A stretch of 64,000 nt of DNA from Rubrobacter tropicus (GCF_011492945.1 NZ_CP045119.1:3720001-3784000), one strand, 5' to 3'; counted from the stretch's first letter, positions 25,548 to 33,411 are shown. A program made the numbers and translations. Notes: generated from the sequence alone by a model not told the origin.

Positions 25548-26184
25548 ACTCTCCTTTCCCTCTTGCGCGCATTCTGCCCCAACTTATGCCGTATTGTCAA
25601 GAAGTTTTGAACAAATCTTGCAAAAGTTTCTCCTGACTCTGCATAACCAGTCCGGGTTCGCACCCTGCCATGCGTCGCTAAGACCACTACCCCGGGGATG
25701 CAGTCCTCCTTTCCACCCGCCATCGGCGCCGCCGGGCGTCGGAGGGATCCCGCTATCTCCGACGGTCGGTAGACCGCCTTCGGTCCGGCTTCGCACGCCG
25801 GACTCCCGCCCCGCCCCCTGGCCGTGGGCAGGCGACCTGCAGTCGCGACATGAGCACTTGGAAGATAACGGCGGTCATCTAGCACCCCGTGAGCGTAGAC
25901 GAGCCACCGAACTGCAATCCTGCGGCACCGTGGGTTTTCCAAGATCACTCGAGAACGGCGCTCGCGCAGATAGCGGATGAACGAGCGGGACCGACAAGGC
26001 GTCTTCCGGACAAGCGGGGAAACCCGAAGAAGGCACCCCCGATACTGAAGTCTGTGGCGCCACTGGACGGGCTTCGGGCGGACTCGCGAGAATACGACCT
26101 CGCCTTCCCGCCACCGGGTCGTCCAGAACGCCAGTCTTGGTCAACTTCTTGGTTGGGTTCGAGGGCACGGCGGGTCGCGATTCT

Positions 26185-26198
26185 AAATTACCTGCAAA
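26185..26198 (-). repeat. Arm-like site, left of att copy 2
   Basis: AAATTACCTGCAAA on the plus strand, the exact reverse complement of the site at 54141-54154 and close to the inverted site at 26309-26322. Inverted short sites around an att core fit integrase arm binding. Confidence 0.5.
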
Positions 26199-26213
26199 TA
26201 GACGGTTTTTGTT

Positions 26214-26257
26214 GCTGCCGGACCAGGATTCGAACCTGGACTAAGTGATTCAGAGTC
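26214..26257 (-). other. tRNA-Gln 3' fragment, att-like copy 2
   Basis: Identical to copy 1 over the 44 bases from the anticodon loop to the 3' acceptor strand. The 5' side (CATCACGCCC) cannot pair with the anticodon stem, so it is only a fragment. It has arm-like sites on both sides, as an attP or a junction between tandem elements would. Confidence 0.75.
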
Positions 26258-26308
26258 GGGCGTGATGACTCTCTTCAAGGAACCCTTCGTGGGGAAATTT
26301 TATGGTGG

Positions 26309-26322
26309 TTTGCGGGTAATTT
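26309..26322 (+). repeat. Arm-like site, right of att copy 2
   Basis: TTTGCGGGTAATTT, one base different from TTTGCAGGTAATTT at 54141-54154. Confidence 0.5.
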
Positions 26323-26358
26323 TTGCCACGTCTGGTCTGAAGATCCTCTGCCGCGAAA

Positions 26359-26387
26359 GGCATTTGACCATAACTCGACCATAACCG
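26359..26387. repeat. 29-bp repeat, copy 1 of 2
   Basis: Identical to 54192-54220. It contains ACCATAA twice, 4 bp apart (ACCATAACTCGACCATAACC). Both copies lie just over 100 bp to the right of a tRNA-Gln fragment, so it is likely a conserved part of an attachment region. Confidence 0.8.
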
Positions 26388-26635
26388 AGTCGGGCGCTTT
26401 GCTGCCTGCGAGCGGATCGGCAGCGTGTTCGCGAACGTCGGCTCGCACGGCACCTTCTACCAACCCTCGTAAGGGTCGCGCTCGGGCGCTCCGAGATGCC
26501 TGCGTATGCTACGGATGCTCAACCCGCGGATTCTGCTGCTGACGTTGCCTTCGTCGTCCAGGATGCCACCTTCCGCTTGGGGGTTATCAGGTGGAGGCTC
26601 TATCCGGTACGACACGCGGTCGATCTGCGCGGACA

Positions 26636-26767
26636 GTGGCGTCGGGCGCGGTGTCCACGAGTTCTCTCGTGGCGCCCGGCCTGGCCGCCCTGGTCCTGTC
26701 CGCCTACGCGGTGGTCTTCGTCCTGGCGGCGGCGCTGCTCTTCCTGCGGCGCGACGTGGCGTCGTGA
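26636..26767 (+). pseudogene. C-terminal fragment of an ABC-2-type permease
   Basis: One frame reads LVAPGLAALVLSAYAVVFVL, then AAALLFLRRDVAS and a stop, which looks like the last transmembrane helix and tail of an ABC-2 permease. No start or upstream domain is present. It may be the stump of a drug exporter once next to the MarR gene; low certainty because it rests on about 40 residues. Confidence 0.4.
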
Positions 26768-27015
26768 GCGGGGCGACAAAGCCGCGCCGCGCACCCGAAC
26801 CGAAGTTTGCCGAACCCCGTTGCGCTGGTGGCTGCGGCCGAGCCGCGCCGCAACGACGGAGAAAGCGGGGTCTCGTTTGAGCGGCGCGCCGGTAAGAGAC
26901 GGCGCGGCCGGGGGCGCGGGCGCCCGCGTGGCCAGAGTCTAGCCGGTACAATACGGACCCCACATCGCCCGAGCCCGGCGGCGATGCCGGGCGACCGCCG
27001 CCAGACCGGGCCGGT

Positions 27016-27495
27016 TCAGGCGCCGGCGTTCTCGAGCAGGCGCCCCATCACGCCGCGGAAGGCGTCGAGCTCCTCGTCGGACAGCCCGGTCCGAAGCCGC
27101 TCGTCCAGGCCCACGGCGGCCTCGTCCAGGCGGCGAAAGAGCTCCTCTCCGGCGGCGGTGAGCTCCACGCGCACGGCGCGGCGGTCGTCCGGGTCGCGCG
27201 AGCGCTCGATCATCCCGCCTTTCTCCAGCCGGTCGAGGTGGTGGGTGAGCGTCGGCCCCACGATGCCCGCCGCGGCAGCGAGGTCCTGCTGGGTGGGCCA
27301 ACGGCGCCGCTTGAGCGCGAGCACGATCTGCCAGACTGGCCGCGAGCCGCCCGCCGCGGCCAGTTCCCCCTCGAACGCGCGGTTAAGCGCCTTCGCGGCG
27401 GTGACGAACGCCAGCCCGATGGGCAGCGCGTCCGCGTACTCCCCGTCGTCTGGGGAGACCGCCGGGCTCCATCGTGACTTCTCAGAAGCGCTCAT
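27016..27495 (-). CDS. MarR-family transcriptional regulator
   Basis: 159 residues. A winged helix is visible: WPTQQDLAAAAGIVGPTLTH, HLDRLEKGGMIERSRDPDDR and RAVRVELTAAGEELFRRL, preceded by a dimerisation helix and followed by a second one (LSDEELDAFRGVMGRLLEN). The DPDDRRA wing is the MarR hallmark. It is divergent from the DsbA-like gene at 27721; the shared 225-bp region has a good promoter for the latter and AGATAC/GTATCT half-sites, so MarR probably represses it. Confidence 0.93.
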   Translation of the reverse strand: MSASEKSRWSPAVSPDDGEYADALPIGLAFVTAAKALNRAFEGELAAAGGSRPVWQIVLALKRRRWPTQQDLAAAAGIVGPTLTHHLDRLEKGGMIERSRDPDDRRAVRVELTAAGEELFRRLDEAAVGLDERLRTGLSDEELDAFRGVMGRLLENAGA

Positions 27496-27526
27496 GGGCT
27501 AGATACTAGCAGATACTTCGACGTCT

Positions 27527-27556
27527 ATTGACATAGCATAAAACGATGTGGTATCT
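27527..27556 (+). promoter_or_regulatory. Promoter of the DsbA-like operon
   Basis: TTGACA (27527-27532), 18-bp spacer, TATCTA (27551-27556). AGATAC at 27510 and GTATCT overlapping the -10 form an inverted pair that could be the MarR operator. Confidence 0.6.
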
Positions 27557-27720
27557 ATTTATTTGATGTCTAATGATTTGTTGGGAAGGCAATTAGTGCG
27601 CCCTCTGTGGCCGCTCGAGCGGGTTGCCGCCCGTGTCTCGCGGACCGCGGGGGGCGGGCTTCGTGCCCGGGACGGGCTCGTCGGGTGATTCGACTGTGTC
27701 CGCAGAACGAAAGGGGAAAC

Positions 27721-28398
27721 ATGAAGGTCGAAGTCTACGCGGACGTGGCGTGCGCGTGGTGCCGCCTGCGCACGCACCAGTTCCATCGCGCGGTGGCCGC
27801 CGCCGGCGGCGAGGGGGAGGTCGAGCTCGTTCACCTTCCTTACCAACTCGACTCGGGCGGGACCGGCGAGCCCAGGCCGCTGATGGAGGTGATGGCCGAG
27901 ATGTTCGGCAGGGATCGGGCGGACATGATGGCCGCGGGGATGACCCGGCTCGGCGCGGACGAGGGAGTGGAGTACCGGTTCGACCGGGCGCTGGCTGTCG
28001 ACACCTTCGCCGCTCACAGGCTGCTGTGGTTCGCCCTGCGCGAGCACGGCGCCGGGCCGCAGGCCGCGCTGGCGCGGGCCCTCTACGAGGCGCATTTCCG
28101 CGACGGCGCGAACGTCGCCGACCACGCGGAGCTCGCCGCCCTGGCCGGGCGGGTCGGCCTGAACGGCGAACGGGCGAGGGGCTTCCTCGCCTCGGACGGG
28201 GGGGTCGCCGAGGTGCGCGAGAGGGTCGCCGCGGCGAGGCGGGACGGGATCTCCTCCGTGCCGACCTTCGTCTTCGAGGACGGCGAACGGCACCGCGGCG
28301 AGGACGCCGTCGAGGCCATCGCGGACGCCTTGGGGCGACCGGGCGTCGCGGGGTCTCCGGGGCGGTTCCCAACGGGCGGGGAGGGGGGACGATCGTGA
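27721..28398 (+). CDS. DsbA-family oxidoreductase (FrnE-like)
   Basis: 225 residues from the ATG at 27721 after AAAGGGGAA. The thioredoxin-fold start VEVYADVACAWCRLRTHQF has a CxxC (CAWC). Then there is the helical insert and the conserved cis-Pro region DGISSVPTFVFEDGERHRGE. These cytosolic FrnE-like proteins act in disulfide exchange or organic hydroperoxide/xenobiotic metabolism. It is divergent from a MarR regulator and overlaps the next gene by GTGA. Confidence 0.9.
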   Translation: MKVEVYADVACAWCRLRTHQFHRAVAAAGGEGEVELVHLPYQLDSGGTGEPRPLMEVMAEMFGRDRADMMAAGMTRLGADEGVEYRFDRALAVDTFAAHRLLWFALREHGAGPQAALARALYEAHFRDGANVADHAELAALAGRVGLNGERARGFLASDGGVAEVRERVAAARRDGISSVPTFVFEDGERHRGEDAVEAIADALGRPGVAGSPGRFPTGGEGGRS

Positions 28399-28691
28399 CC
28401 GCGGTGATGATCCGCTACAAGGTCAAGCCGGAGGAGGTGGAGCGGAACCTGGAGCTGATCCGCGCCGTCTACGAGGAGATGGAGGCGGCGCGGCCGGAAG
28501 GACTGAGGTACGCGACCTTCCGGCTGGAGGACGGGGTCAGCTTCGTGGACCTCGTGGCGATGGAGCACGGCCCGCAAGCCCTGTCCGGGCTCCAGGCGTT
28601 CGGGCGCTTCCGGTCGACCCTCGACGAGAGGTGCGACGAGCCCCCGACCATAACCGACCTTACGGAGGTCGGCTCGTTCCGCTTCCCCTGA
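28395..28691 (+). CDS. Small ABM/dimeric alpha-beta-barrel-like protein
   Basis: 98 residues from a GTG at 28395 whose GTGA overlaps the DsbA-like stop. The sequence MIRYKVKPEEVERNLELIRA and the later FVDLVAMEHGPQALSGLQAF have the beta-alpha-beta pattern of ferredoxin-like monooxygenase (ABM/dabb) proteins. Probably a small enzyme or sensor co-expressed with the DsbA-like protein under MarR control. No catalytic residue can be named. Confidence 0.75.
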   Translation: MTAVMIRYKVKPEEVERNLELIRAVYEEMEAARPEGLRYATFRLEDGVSFVDLVAMEHGPQALSGLQAFGRFRSTLDERCDEPPTITDLTEVGSFRFP

Positions 28692-28838
28692 GGGCGGCGC
28701 TGAGCGACGCAGCCCCCGCGGCGGGCGGTGGCGACGCCGACGCCGGACCTTCGCCCCGGCCGTTTCCTACCGACAGCGGGCTCTGCCGCCGCGCACGGAT
28801 CCCGAAATACGTACACGAGCTTCGCAGGAGGTAACGAC

Positions 28839-29390
28839 CTGCAACAGGCCGAACAGAGCGCCGTCGGGCGTACGGAACGCACCGGGCGCCCGAGGGTGGC
28901 TATCGTAGTCGGGAGCACCCGCCCGGGGCGCGCGGCGACGACGCGACCTTCGAGGTCGTGGACATCGCCGACCACGCGCTACCCCATCTCGACGAGCCCG
29001 TCCCCCCCCTCGCCGGCCAGTATACTCGGCCACACACCCACAAGTGGGCAGCAAAGATCGCGCCGTTCGACGCTTTCGTCTTCGTGACCCCGGAGTACAA
29101 CCACTCCATCCCGGGGGCGCTCAAGAACGCCATCGACTTCCTCTTCGCCGAGTGGAACGACAAGGTCGCGGGCTTCGTCAGCTACGGCGTCGACGGGGGC
29201 ATCCGCGCCGTCGAGCACCTGCGCCTGGTCATGGGTGAGCTCAAGGTCGCCGACGTGCGCCACCACGTCGCGCTCTCCTTAGCCGACGATTTTCGGGACT
29301 ACACGGAGTTCGCGCCCAGCCCCGGACAGGAAGAGAACGTGGCCGCGATGCTGGACGAACTCCTGGCGTGGGGTTCGGCGCCCAAACGCT
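28839..29390 (+). pseudogene. NADPH-dependent FMN reductase, frameshifted
   Basis: An AGGAGGT site at 28826 precedes a possible CTG start. One frame carries the FMN-binding start RPRVAIVVGSTRPGR. The rest of the protein is in another frame: FEVVDIADHALPHLDEP, FDAFVFVTPEYNHSIPGALK, NAIDFLFAEWNDKVAGFVSY. About 20 residues between the two parts are missing, and the C-terminus (LLAWGSAPKRSR) runs on without the usual stop. So this is a broken flavodoxin-like quinone/azo reductase. A sequencing error at the junction is possible but does not explain the missing segment. Confidence 0.75.
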
Positions 29391-29438
29391 CACGGCCCTC
29401 GTCCCCCCTCCGAGATCCGGTACCCGGCAAACCAGGCG

Positions 29439-29666
29439 TCACGACGTCCCACCGGGAAGGCCGCTGCACCCGTCGCCGAAGTCCACGACCCTCACCCTGC
29501 CCTGTCCCCCGCACACGGGACAGTCACGGACGACCGCAAACCTTCCCTCCAGTCCCTGCCGCCCTTGCCCCGATCTCCTCCAGCCCCCGCACGCGAAGCA
29601 TCTCCCGCCCCGCCCGACGACGACGCACAACCTCCTCTTCCCGCCGGAGACGGCGCGCCCCCTCAC
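29439..29666 (-). CDS. Possible small zinc-ribbon protein
   Basis: 75 residues from a GTG at 29666. It has two Cys pairs, RCFACGG and DCPVCGGQGRVRVVD; the second is like DnaJ zinc-finger repeats. The GTG overlaps the stop of a 24-codon leader ORF (29663-29737). That ORF has a strong AAGGAGG ribosome site and lies below the operator pair at 29752-29803. Either the two are coupled genes or one gene with a frameshift. The extreme GC of the stretch makes chance open frames likely, so confidence is modest. Confidence 0.4.
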   Translation of the reverse strand: MRGRAVSGGKRRLCVVVGRGGRCFACGGWRRSGQGRQGLEGRFAVVRDCPVCGGQGRVRVVDFGDGCSGLPGGTS

Positions 29667-29737
29667 GGCCGTCTCCCCCCGCTCGCCTCCCCGTCACGTC
29701 GGCGCCTAGCCGCCCGTCCCGTAGAACCACTCCCCAT
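29663..29737 (-). CDS. Short leader ORF (24 codons) upstream of zinc-ribbon ORF
   Basis: ATG at 29737 with AAGGAGG eight bases upstream; MGSGSTGRAARRRRDGEASG and four more residues, then TGA overlapping the next GTG. A minus-strand TAATAT -10 next to the 29787 operator would give a ~40-nt leader. Possibly the true start of the downstream gene with a one-base shift. Confidence 0.35.
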   Translation of the reverse strand: MGSGSTGRAARRRRDGEASGGRRP

Positions 29738-29751
29738 CCTCGAAACCTCCT

Positions 29752-29768
29752 TACCGATATGCTCGGTA
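29752..29768. promoter_or_regulatory. 17-bp operator, variant copy
   Basis: TACCGATATGCTCGGTA, two bases off the 29787 site, with centres 35 bp apart. It lies between the minus-strand leader ORF and the plus-strand XRE-like gene. Confidence 0.65.
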
Positions 29769-29786
29769 GCCTATCAGCGTGCATAT

Positions 29787-29803
29787 TACCGATATTGTCG
29801 GTA
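29787..29803. promoter_or_regulatory. 17-bp operator 1, overlapping divergent -10 boxes
   Basis: TACCGATATTGTCGGTA. On the plus side it runs into TACAAT (29802-29807), 6 nt before the ATG at 29814; on the minus side into TAATAT. The 17-mer is the exact reverse complement of the integrase site at 62621-62637. Confidence 0.8.
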
Positions 29804-29813
29804 CAATGCCACC

Positions 29814-30301
29814 ATGACGCTTCTGGAGGGCACGGAAGGCCTGCTGGAGACCTTGAGCCGTTACCGCAGGGCGGGTATGCTCCTGTCGGGTCAACCTAAG
29901 AGTCTGGAGCCGGGTCTGGCGGACGGCAAATACATGTACTGCGGCCACGTCTTCGACCGGCTGCTGGAGTCGAGGGGCTCAACCAGAGCACCTTCGCGGC
30001 GGAGTGCCGGAGGCGCGGCTTCAAGATCAGGGCCATGTCCGGCAGGCTGAGGGACGTGAACCAGAGGAGCGTCTCGGACTGGATGCGCGGCGTCACGGCG
30101 TGCCCGCGCGAGATCCCCGTCTACGCCGACGCCATCATGGCCTTCAGCGACGAGGAGTGGGAGTTGTTCGGGGCCGCCTACGCCTACGGGCAGACGGTGC
30201 CGAAGGAGGACTTCGAGGACCTCATGGAGTTCAGGAAGTTCTACCGCGCCAAGCTGTCCGAGGGCGACAACCACGAAACCGAGGAGGCGAAGACGGGGTA
30301 A
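29814..30301 (+). pseudogene. XRE-like helix-turn-helix protein, frameshifted
   Basis: The ATG at 29814 lies 6 nt after the -10 box, so the mRNA is probably leaderless. The first frame gives MTLLEGTEGLLETLSRYRRA ... YMYCGHVFDRLLE. After a G-run (gaggggctc, ~29972) the continuation is in another frame: GLNQSTFAAECRRRGFKIRA, MSGRLRDVNQRSVSDWMRG, ending at 30301. Read together this is a ~160-residue XRE/HTH_3-like regulator ('l.q..fA......i....SdWmrG'). One extra G would account for the break; it could be real inactivation or a sequencing error. Sitting directly on the operator, it is a candidate for the repressor of the regulon. Confidence 0.6.
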
Positions 30302-30315
30302 GCCCGCGGCGTGGG

Positions 30316-30681
30316 CTACACCACCTGTCCCAGCAGCCGCTCCACCGTCCCGCGGTCCAAACCCTTCCACGCCGCGGGCTTCCCTATCTCCGGCCGGACC
30401 TCTTCGCCCTCGGCGTGGGCTATCTCCCTGACCTCATAGTGCGAGAAGACTACCAGCTCGAAGGTCTCGGCCCGACCGTCGGTGGCCTCGGGAGGCCAGT
30501 GCTCGATCCACACCGGCGCCCTTTCCATGCGGTGGTAAACCATCACCTCGGCGGTCAGCCGCTCGGTGACGCTTGGGCCGGTGTTGGCGGTGACCGCCGA
30601 GCAGGCGACCGCCGAGCAGACGGCCACCGGCAGGTCGTCGTGCATCAGCTCGCCCTCGGCCTCCGGCAGGAAGATCCTCAT
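30316..30681 (-). CDS. Hypothetical protein
   Basis: 121 residues from the ATG at 30681 with a GCAGGGTG ribosome-like site; a TTG at 30738 would add 19 residues. The sequence MRIFLPEAEGELMHDDLPVA, VCSAVACSAVTANTGPSVTE and later ETFELVVFSHYEVREIAHAE has no family I recognise. It ends 14 nt from the XRE-like gene end (convergent). Third-position GC and composition look coding. Confidence 0.6.
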   Translation of the reverse strand: MRIFLPEAEGELMHDDLPVAVCSAVACSAVTANTGPSVTERLTAEVMVYHRMERAPVWIEHWPPEATDGRAETFELVVFSHYEVREIAHAEGEEVRPEIGKPAAWKGLDRGTVERLLGQVV

Positions 30682-30741
30682 CACCCTGCACCTGCCCCGA
30701 CCTGGCAGAGGATGCACGTAGTCGCTGGCCAAGTACAACCC

Positions 30742-30761
30742 TAACCCGGATTATTCACGGG
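30742..30761 (+). repeat. IS-end-like sequence, left copy
   Basis: TAACCCGGATTATTCACGGG; the same 20-mer with two mismatches is at 32180-32199 in the same orientation, where it precedes an IS1380-type transposase fragment. The two copies bracket the SIR2-RES gene. Confidence 0.55.
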
Positions 30762-30789
30762 CGTGGTCCCGGCTTGCTGGCGAACCTCC

Positions 30790-32109
30790 TTAGCCGCCGT
30801 TGGCGACCCGGTGACGGTTGAGTACGGTTACTCGACTATTAGGCAGTAGAGCGTCAAGGAAAACCACCAAGACTTTCCCGCTTGGCGAGTAGCGGGAGGG
30901 GGCTATAAGCGCCTCTAGACCAGCATCACGAGCCCTTGCGGCGATTCCTCTGCTCAGATGCCGGTCGCTAAGAATCCGTCCGTCTATCTGCATGGCAACG
31001 CGAGTCATGGGGTCAAGCAGGTCCAGAACCTTGTCTAACTGTACTTCTAGCTCGACCAAGTCGAACGGGACGGTCTTAAAGTCGCCAGGTATCCGCCGTG
31101 CGAGTACCTCTGCTAATGCGCTGGCCGGACTCAATGTAGCGTAGAGTGCCCGCTCCCTAGGAGGGTGCCATCGACCGTCAAAAGGCAGGGGCGACTCCAG
31201 AATTACCGGATTCTCGGAGCGAACTATACGATACACGCGGCTGTGGAGGGACCGTGCCGGTAATTCTTGCCGGTCCTCCGTCTTGAGGGGGGCAGCCGCG
31301 CCGCGAATTGCCTCTGACAATCGCTGCATGAAATCGTCGAATTCGACTGAGAGAGCGTTTGAAGGATTTCCGGAGGCACCTAGGGGCTCAGCGATTTCAG
31401 TCGGCACAGTACCGTCCCCAGGACCGACAAACCAGGCTTCTCTCGGCCCTCCTGATTCGAATGCCGGACGAAGAGCCTCAACTATGTCCCGGTCACTGGC
31501 AGAGTACCCGACGAAGATGATCGCGTATTTCCGTACGGCCGATCGGAGCCTCTCAACTAACCAATCCTGTACCTGATTCTGCTCCCACACCATCGTGTCT
31601 GGCTGATCGAAGTCGCCGTGAACTTTGAAGATATCGAAATCCACATCGGGGTCATATCTCATGTCCGCTTCTCTTATGATGGCTCTTGAACGTGGCAAGA
31701 CGAGTTCCAACGCATTGTCCCAGTTCGCCGTATAAAGGAAGTCTGCGAAGTAGCCTTCCACCGTTAGTTCGGCCAAGGATTCATAACCTGAACTGGGCTT
31801 CCCCATTTGAAACAGTGGACGGATCCAGTGGCGAGCCTTGTCCTTCCCGTATTGATCGAGGACGGTTCGAGAAACGTTAGCGAATGTGGGGGAGCGGGAG
31901 TGCTCCTTCTTGAACAGCTCTCGCTGTGACCCTGGCGACTTACACGGGTACAAGAGTTCAAGGTATCGATCTTTGACTTTCTCGCCGAGCGGATAACCGC
32001 TGCTCACGGAGGCGCCGGCACCGGTGAATACAACGTAACCGCCCCCCCTCCTGCCTCTCTGGCTGGCGATCATCTGTCCAAGTGAAGCGATCCTATGTCT
32101 TACCCACAT
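30790..32109 (-). CDS. SIR2-RES fusion protein (two NAD+-consuming domains), defence/toxin candidate
   Basis: 439 residues. Residues ~25-270 form a SIR2 domain: NAD-binding YVVFTGAGASVSSGYP (GAGAS at 30-34), YTANWDNALE with the N129-x-D131 motif, KVHGDFDQPD with catalytic His164, and FVGYSASDRDIVEAL. Residues ~288-430 form a RES domain: SRVYRIVRSENP, then FDGRWHPPRERALYATLSPA and SALAEVLARR, matching the 'R..Y...G.W...G..alY.s.s...A..E' pattern of RES NAD+ phosphorylase toxins. SIR2 domains in ThsA/DSR proteins hydrolyse NAD+, and RES toxins (MbcT) degrade NAD+ with phosphate. A single chain with both is unusual and suggests NAD+ depletion in phage defence. No MbcA/Xre antitoxin is directly adjacent. 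Confidence 0.85.
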   Translation of the reverse strand: MWVRHRIASLGQMIASQRGRRGGGYVVFTGAGASVSSGYPLGEKVKDRYLELLYPCKSPGSQRELFKKEHSRSPTFANVSRTVLDQYGKDKARHWIRPLFQMGKPSSGYESLAELTVEGYFADFLYTANWDNALELVLPRSRAIIREADMRYDPDVDFDIFKVHGDFDQPDTMVWEQNQVQDWLVERLRSAVRKYAIIFVGYSASDRDIVEALRPAFESGGPREAWFVGPGDGTVPTEIAEPLGASGNPSNALSVEFDDFMQRLSEAIRGAAAPLKTEDRQELPARSLHSRVYRIVRSENPVILESPLPFDGRWHPPRERALYATLSPASALAEVLARRIPGDFKTVPFDLVELEVQLDKVLDLLDPMTRVAMQIDGRILSDRHLSRGIAARARDAGLEALIAPSRYSPSGKVLVVFLDALLPNSRVTVLNRHRVANGG

Positions 32110-32179
32110 TTCACACCCTCTTGCTCACAAGGGTAAACAGTACCGTTATAGTAGCGTTAAGCACTTCGATATAGGCAGC

Positions 32180-32199
32180 TAACCCTGCTTATTCACGGG
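32180..32199 (+). repeat. IS-end-like sequence, right copy
   Basis: TAACCCTGCTTATTCACGGG, about 75 bp before the remnant transposase start at 32274; probably the left inverted repeat of the decayed IS1380-type element. Confidence 0.55.
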
Positions 32200-32273
32200 A
32201 CGGGTTGAACTGAGGGGACCTCCTTCGCCACGGTCGGGTTGTTCCAAGACTCGGCGTAGTGAGGGGGCTCTCC

Positions 32274-32520
32274 ATGAGGGATTGTGCCACAACCCCGACA
32301 CGCTTCGACACCCTGACGAAGCTCGCGCTCAAGGCCGTCTTCGACGGCGGCAGCCTCACCAGTGACGGCGGGCTCACTTGGCTGGCCGGGACGGGCTCGG
32401 AGCTGGACTTGTGCGGAACCTGAGCGGAGCACATGCCGGAGTGGCGGCGCGGGAAGGCGCACTACCCTCTGCTCGCCCAGCGGAAGCAGCAACGCGTCCA
32501 GCATAAGTTACGTTCCCGCG
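32274..32520 (+). pseudogene. IS1380-family transposase remnant
   Basis: The N-terminal sequence RFDTLTKLALKAVFDGGSLT, SDGGLTWLAGTGSELDLCGT is the IS1380 start ('f...ltsdgGl..l.e.d..lgl.'). A TGA interrupts at about codon 49. The same frame continues HMPEWRRGKAHYPLLAQRKQ QRVQHKL, which is the normal continuation, and then the homology ends. Over 350 residues of the transposase, including the DDE core, are gone. It marks an old insertion between the SIR2-RES gene and the PIN pair. Confidence 0.75.
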
Positions 32521-32643
32521 CGATCGAAAACCGCAGCAAAGTCGTAGGGAGACGCTCTCCGGAGCCGGTTCGGGCAAACGTGGTGAGGCTCAGACCCTCG
32601 CGCACACCGCCGAGACCAGCACCATGCGAGTCACGGATTCGTT

Positions 32644-33084
32644 TTAAAGGAGCCCAGCCTCCCAGAGACGGACGAACTGCGCGGGTCCCAGTACCGGCAC
32701 CGGCGGATCGCTCATCTGGAGGATGTCGTCGTCTCCGCTGACAACGTAGGAGGCCCTCTCCAGGACCGCGGCCATGACGTAGGGATCGTCTTCCGGGTCG
32801 CCCGTGTAGGAGGGCACCTCGTCCGAGTCGCCCGTGGAGATCTCTGTGATAGCGAGTCGCAGCCGCCTCACATATGCTCCGATCTGCGAAGAGTCCCACT
32901 TCAGCCGGTTGGCTATCTTGGGCCGGGCTAGCACCTCCTCGATCTTGGGGAAAAGCTGCGACGGCGCGCAGAGCTCGAAGTCGTGCGGGCCCTCTCCTAA
33001 AGCGTGGTCCAGAATGCGTGCAGGACTACCCTTCGAGCTAAGTACCGCGGAGACGCACACGTTGGCGTCCACCACGACTCTCAA
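32644..33084 (-). CDS. PIN-domain ribonuclease toxin
   Basis: 146 residues: MRVVVDANVCVSAVLSSKGS with the first catalytic Asp (D6), Glu in LFPKIEEVLARP, DPEDDPYVMAAVLERA and YVVSGDDDILQM with the later acids. This is the COG1569-type PIN (VapC-like) arrangement. The gene begins 3 nt after the end of the antitoxin gene. It should cleave RNA when released from the antitoxin; RNA target unknown. Confidence 0.9.
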   Translation of the reverse strand: MRVVVDANVCVSAVLSSKGSPARILDHALGEGPHDFELCAPSQLFPKIEEVLARPKIANRLKWDSSQIGAYVRRLRLAITEISTGDSDEVPSYTGDPEDDPYVMAAVLERASYVVSGDDDILQMSDPPVPVLGPAQFVRLWEAGLL

Positions 33085-33087
33085 AGC

Positions 33088-33411
33088 TTACCGGTCGTCG
33101 GCACTCTTGGTGGGAGGCGTACGGTCTCGCGCGGCTTCCATCTCGGCACCCACCAGCCCTTCCACCTCGTCCCCGGAAAGATCGGAGAAGGCCTCCCTGG
33201 CCTCTCGGGTGGACTCCACGAGCGCCCGCCTTTCTCCTTCCAGATATCGGTAAAGCCTTATGGGCACTAGCGCGAACACTTCCTCCCCGCGGCGCTCAAC
33301 TACCACCGAGCCTCCGCGCTCGACGTCCTGGGCCACCTGCCCTAAGGACCTGCGTAGTGTCTCAAGCGGGATGCGGTTGTTCGTTAACACGAAACACCTC
33401 TCGTTCCACAT
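33088..33411 (-). CDS. Phd/YefM-like antitoxin
   Basis: 107 residues from the ATG at 33411. The N-terminal part RIPLETLRRSLGQVAQDVER, then GGSVVVERRGEEVFALVPIR LYRYLEGE, is the Phd/YefM fold (helix followed by strand 'vvverrGepvAvLvp'). The C-terminal acidic tail would wrap the toxin. It precedes the PIN gene in the normal antitoxin-toxin order. It is divergent from the giant gene at 33509, sharing a 97-bp promoter region. Confidence 0.85.
   Translation of the reverse strand: MWNERCFVLTNNRIPLETLRRSLGQVAQDVERGGSVVVERRGEEVFALVPIRLYRYLEGERRALVESTREAREAFSDLSGDEVEGLVGAEMEAARDRTPPTKSADDR

Larger units (their letters stand above)
25548..27015. other. Long non-coding junction region
   Basis: About 1.47 kb with no supported intact gene. 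It holds the second tRNA-Gln fragment (26214-26257), inverted arm-like sites on both sides of it (26185-26198 and 26309-26322), a 29-bp sequence repeated at 54192, and a short fragment of an ABC permease end at 26636-26767. The remaining open frames overlap and look like shadows. Confidence 0.6.

Noticed and set aside
25584-26168. Open frames upstream of the ROK gene
   Set aside because: They overlap each other, lack start signals and show no family pattern; the region looks non-coding.
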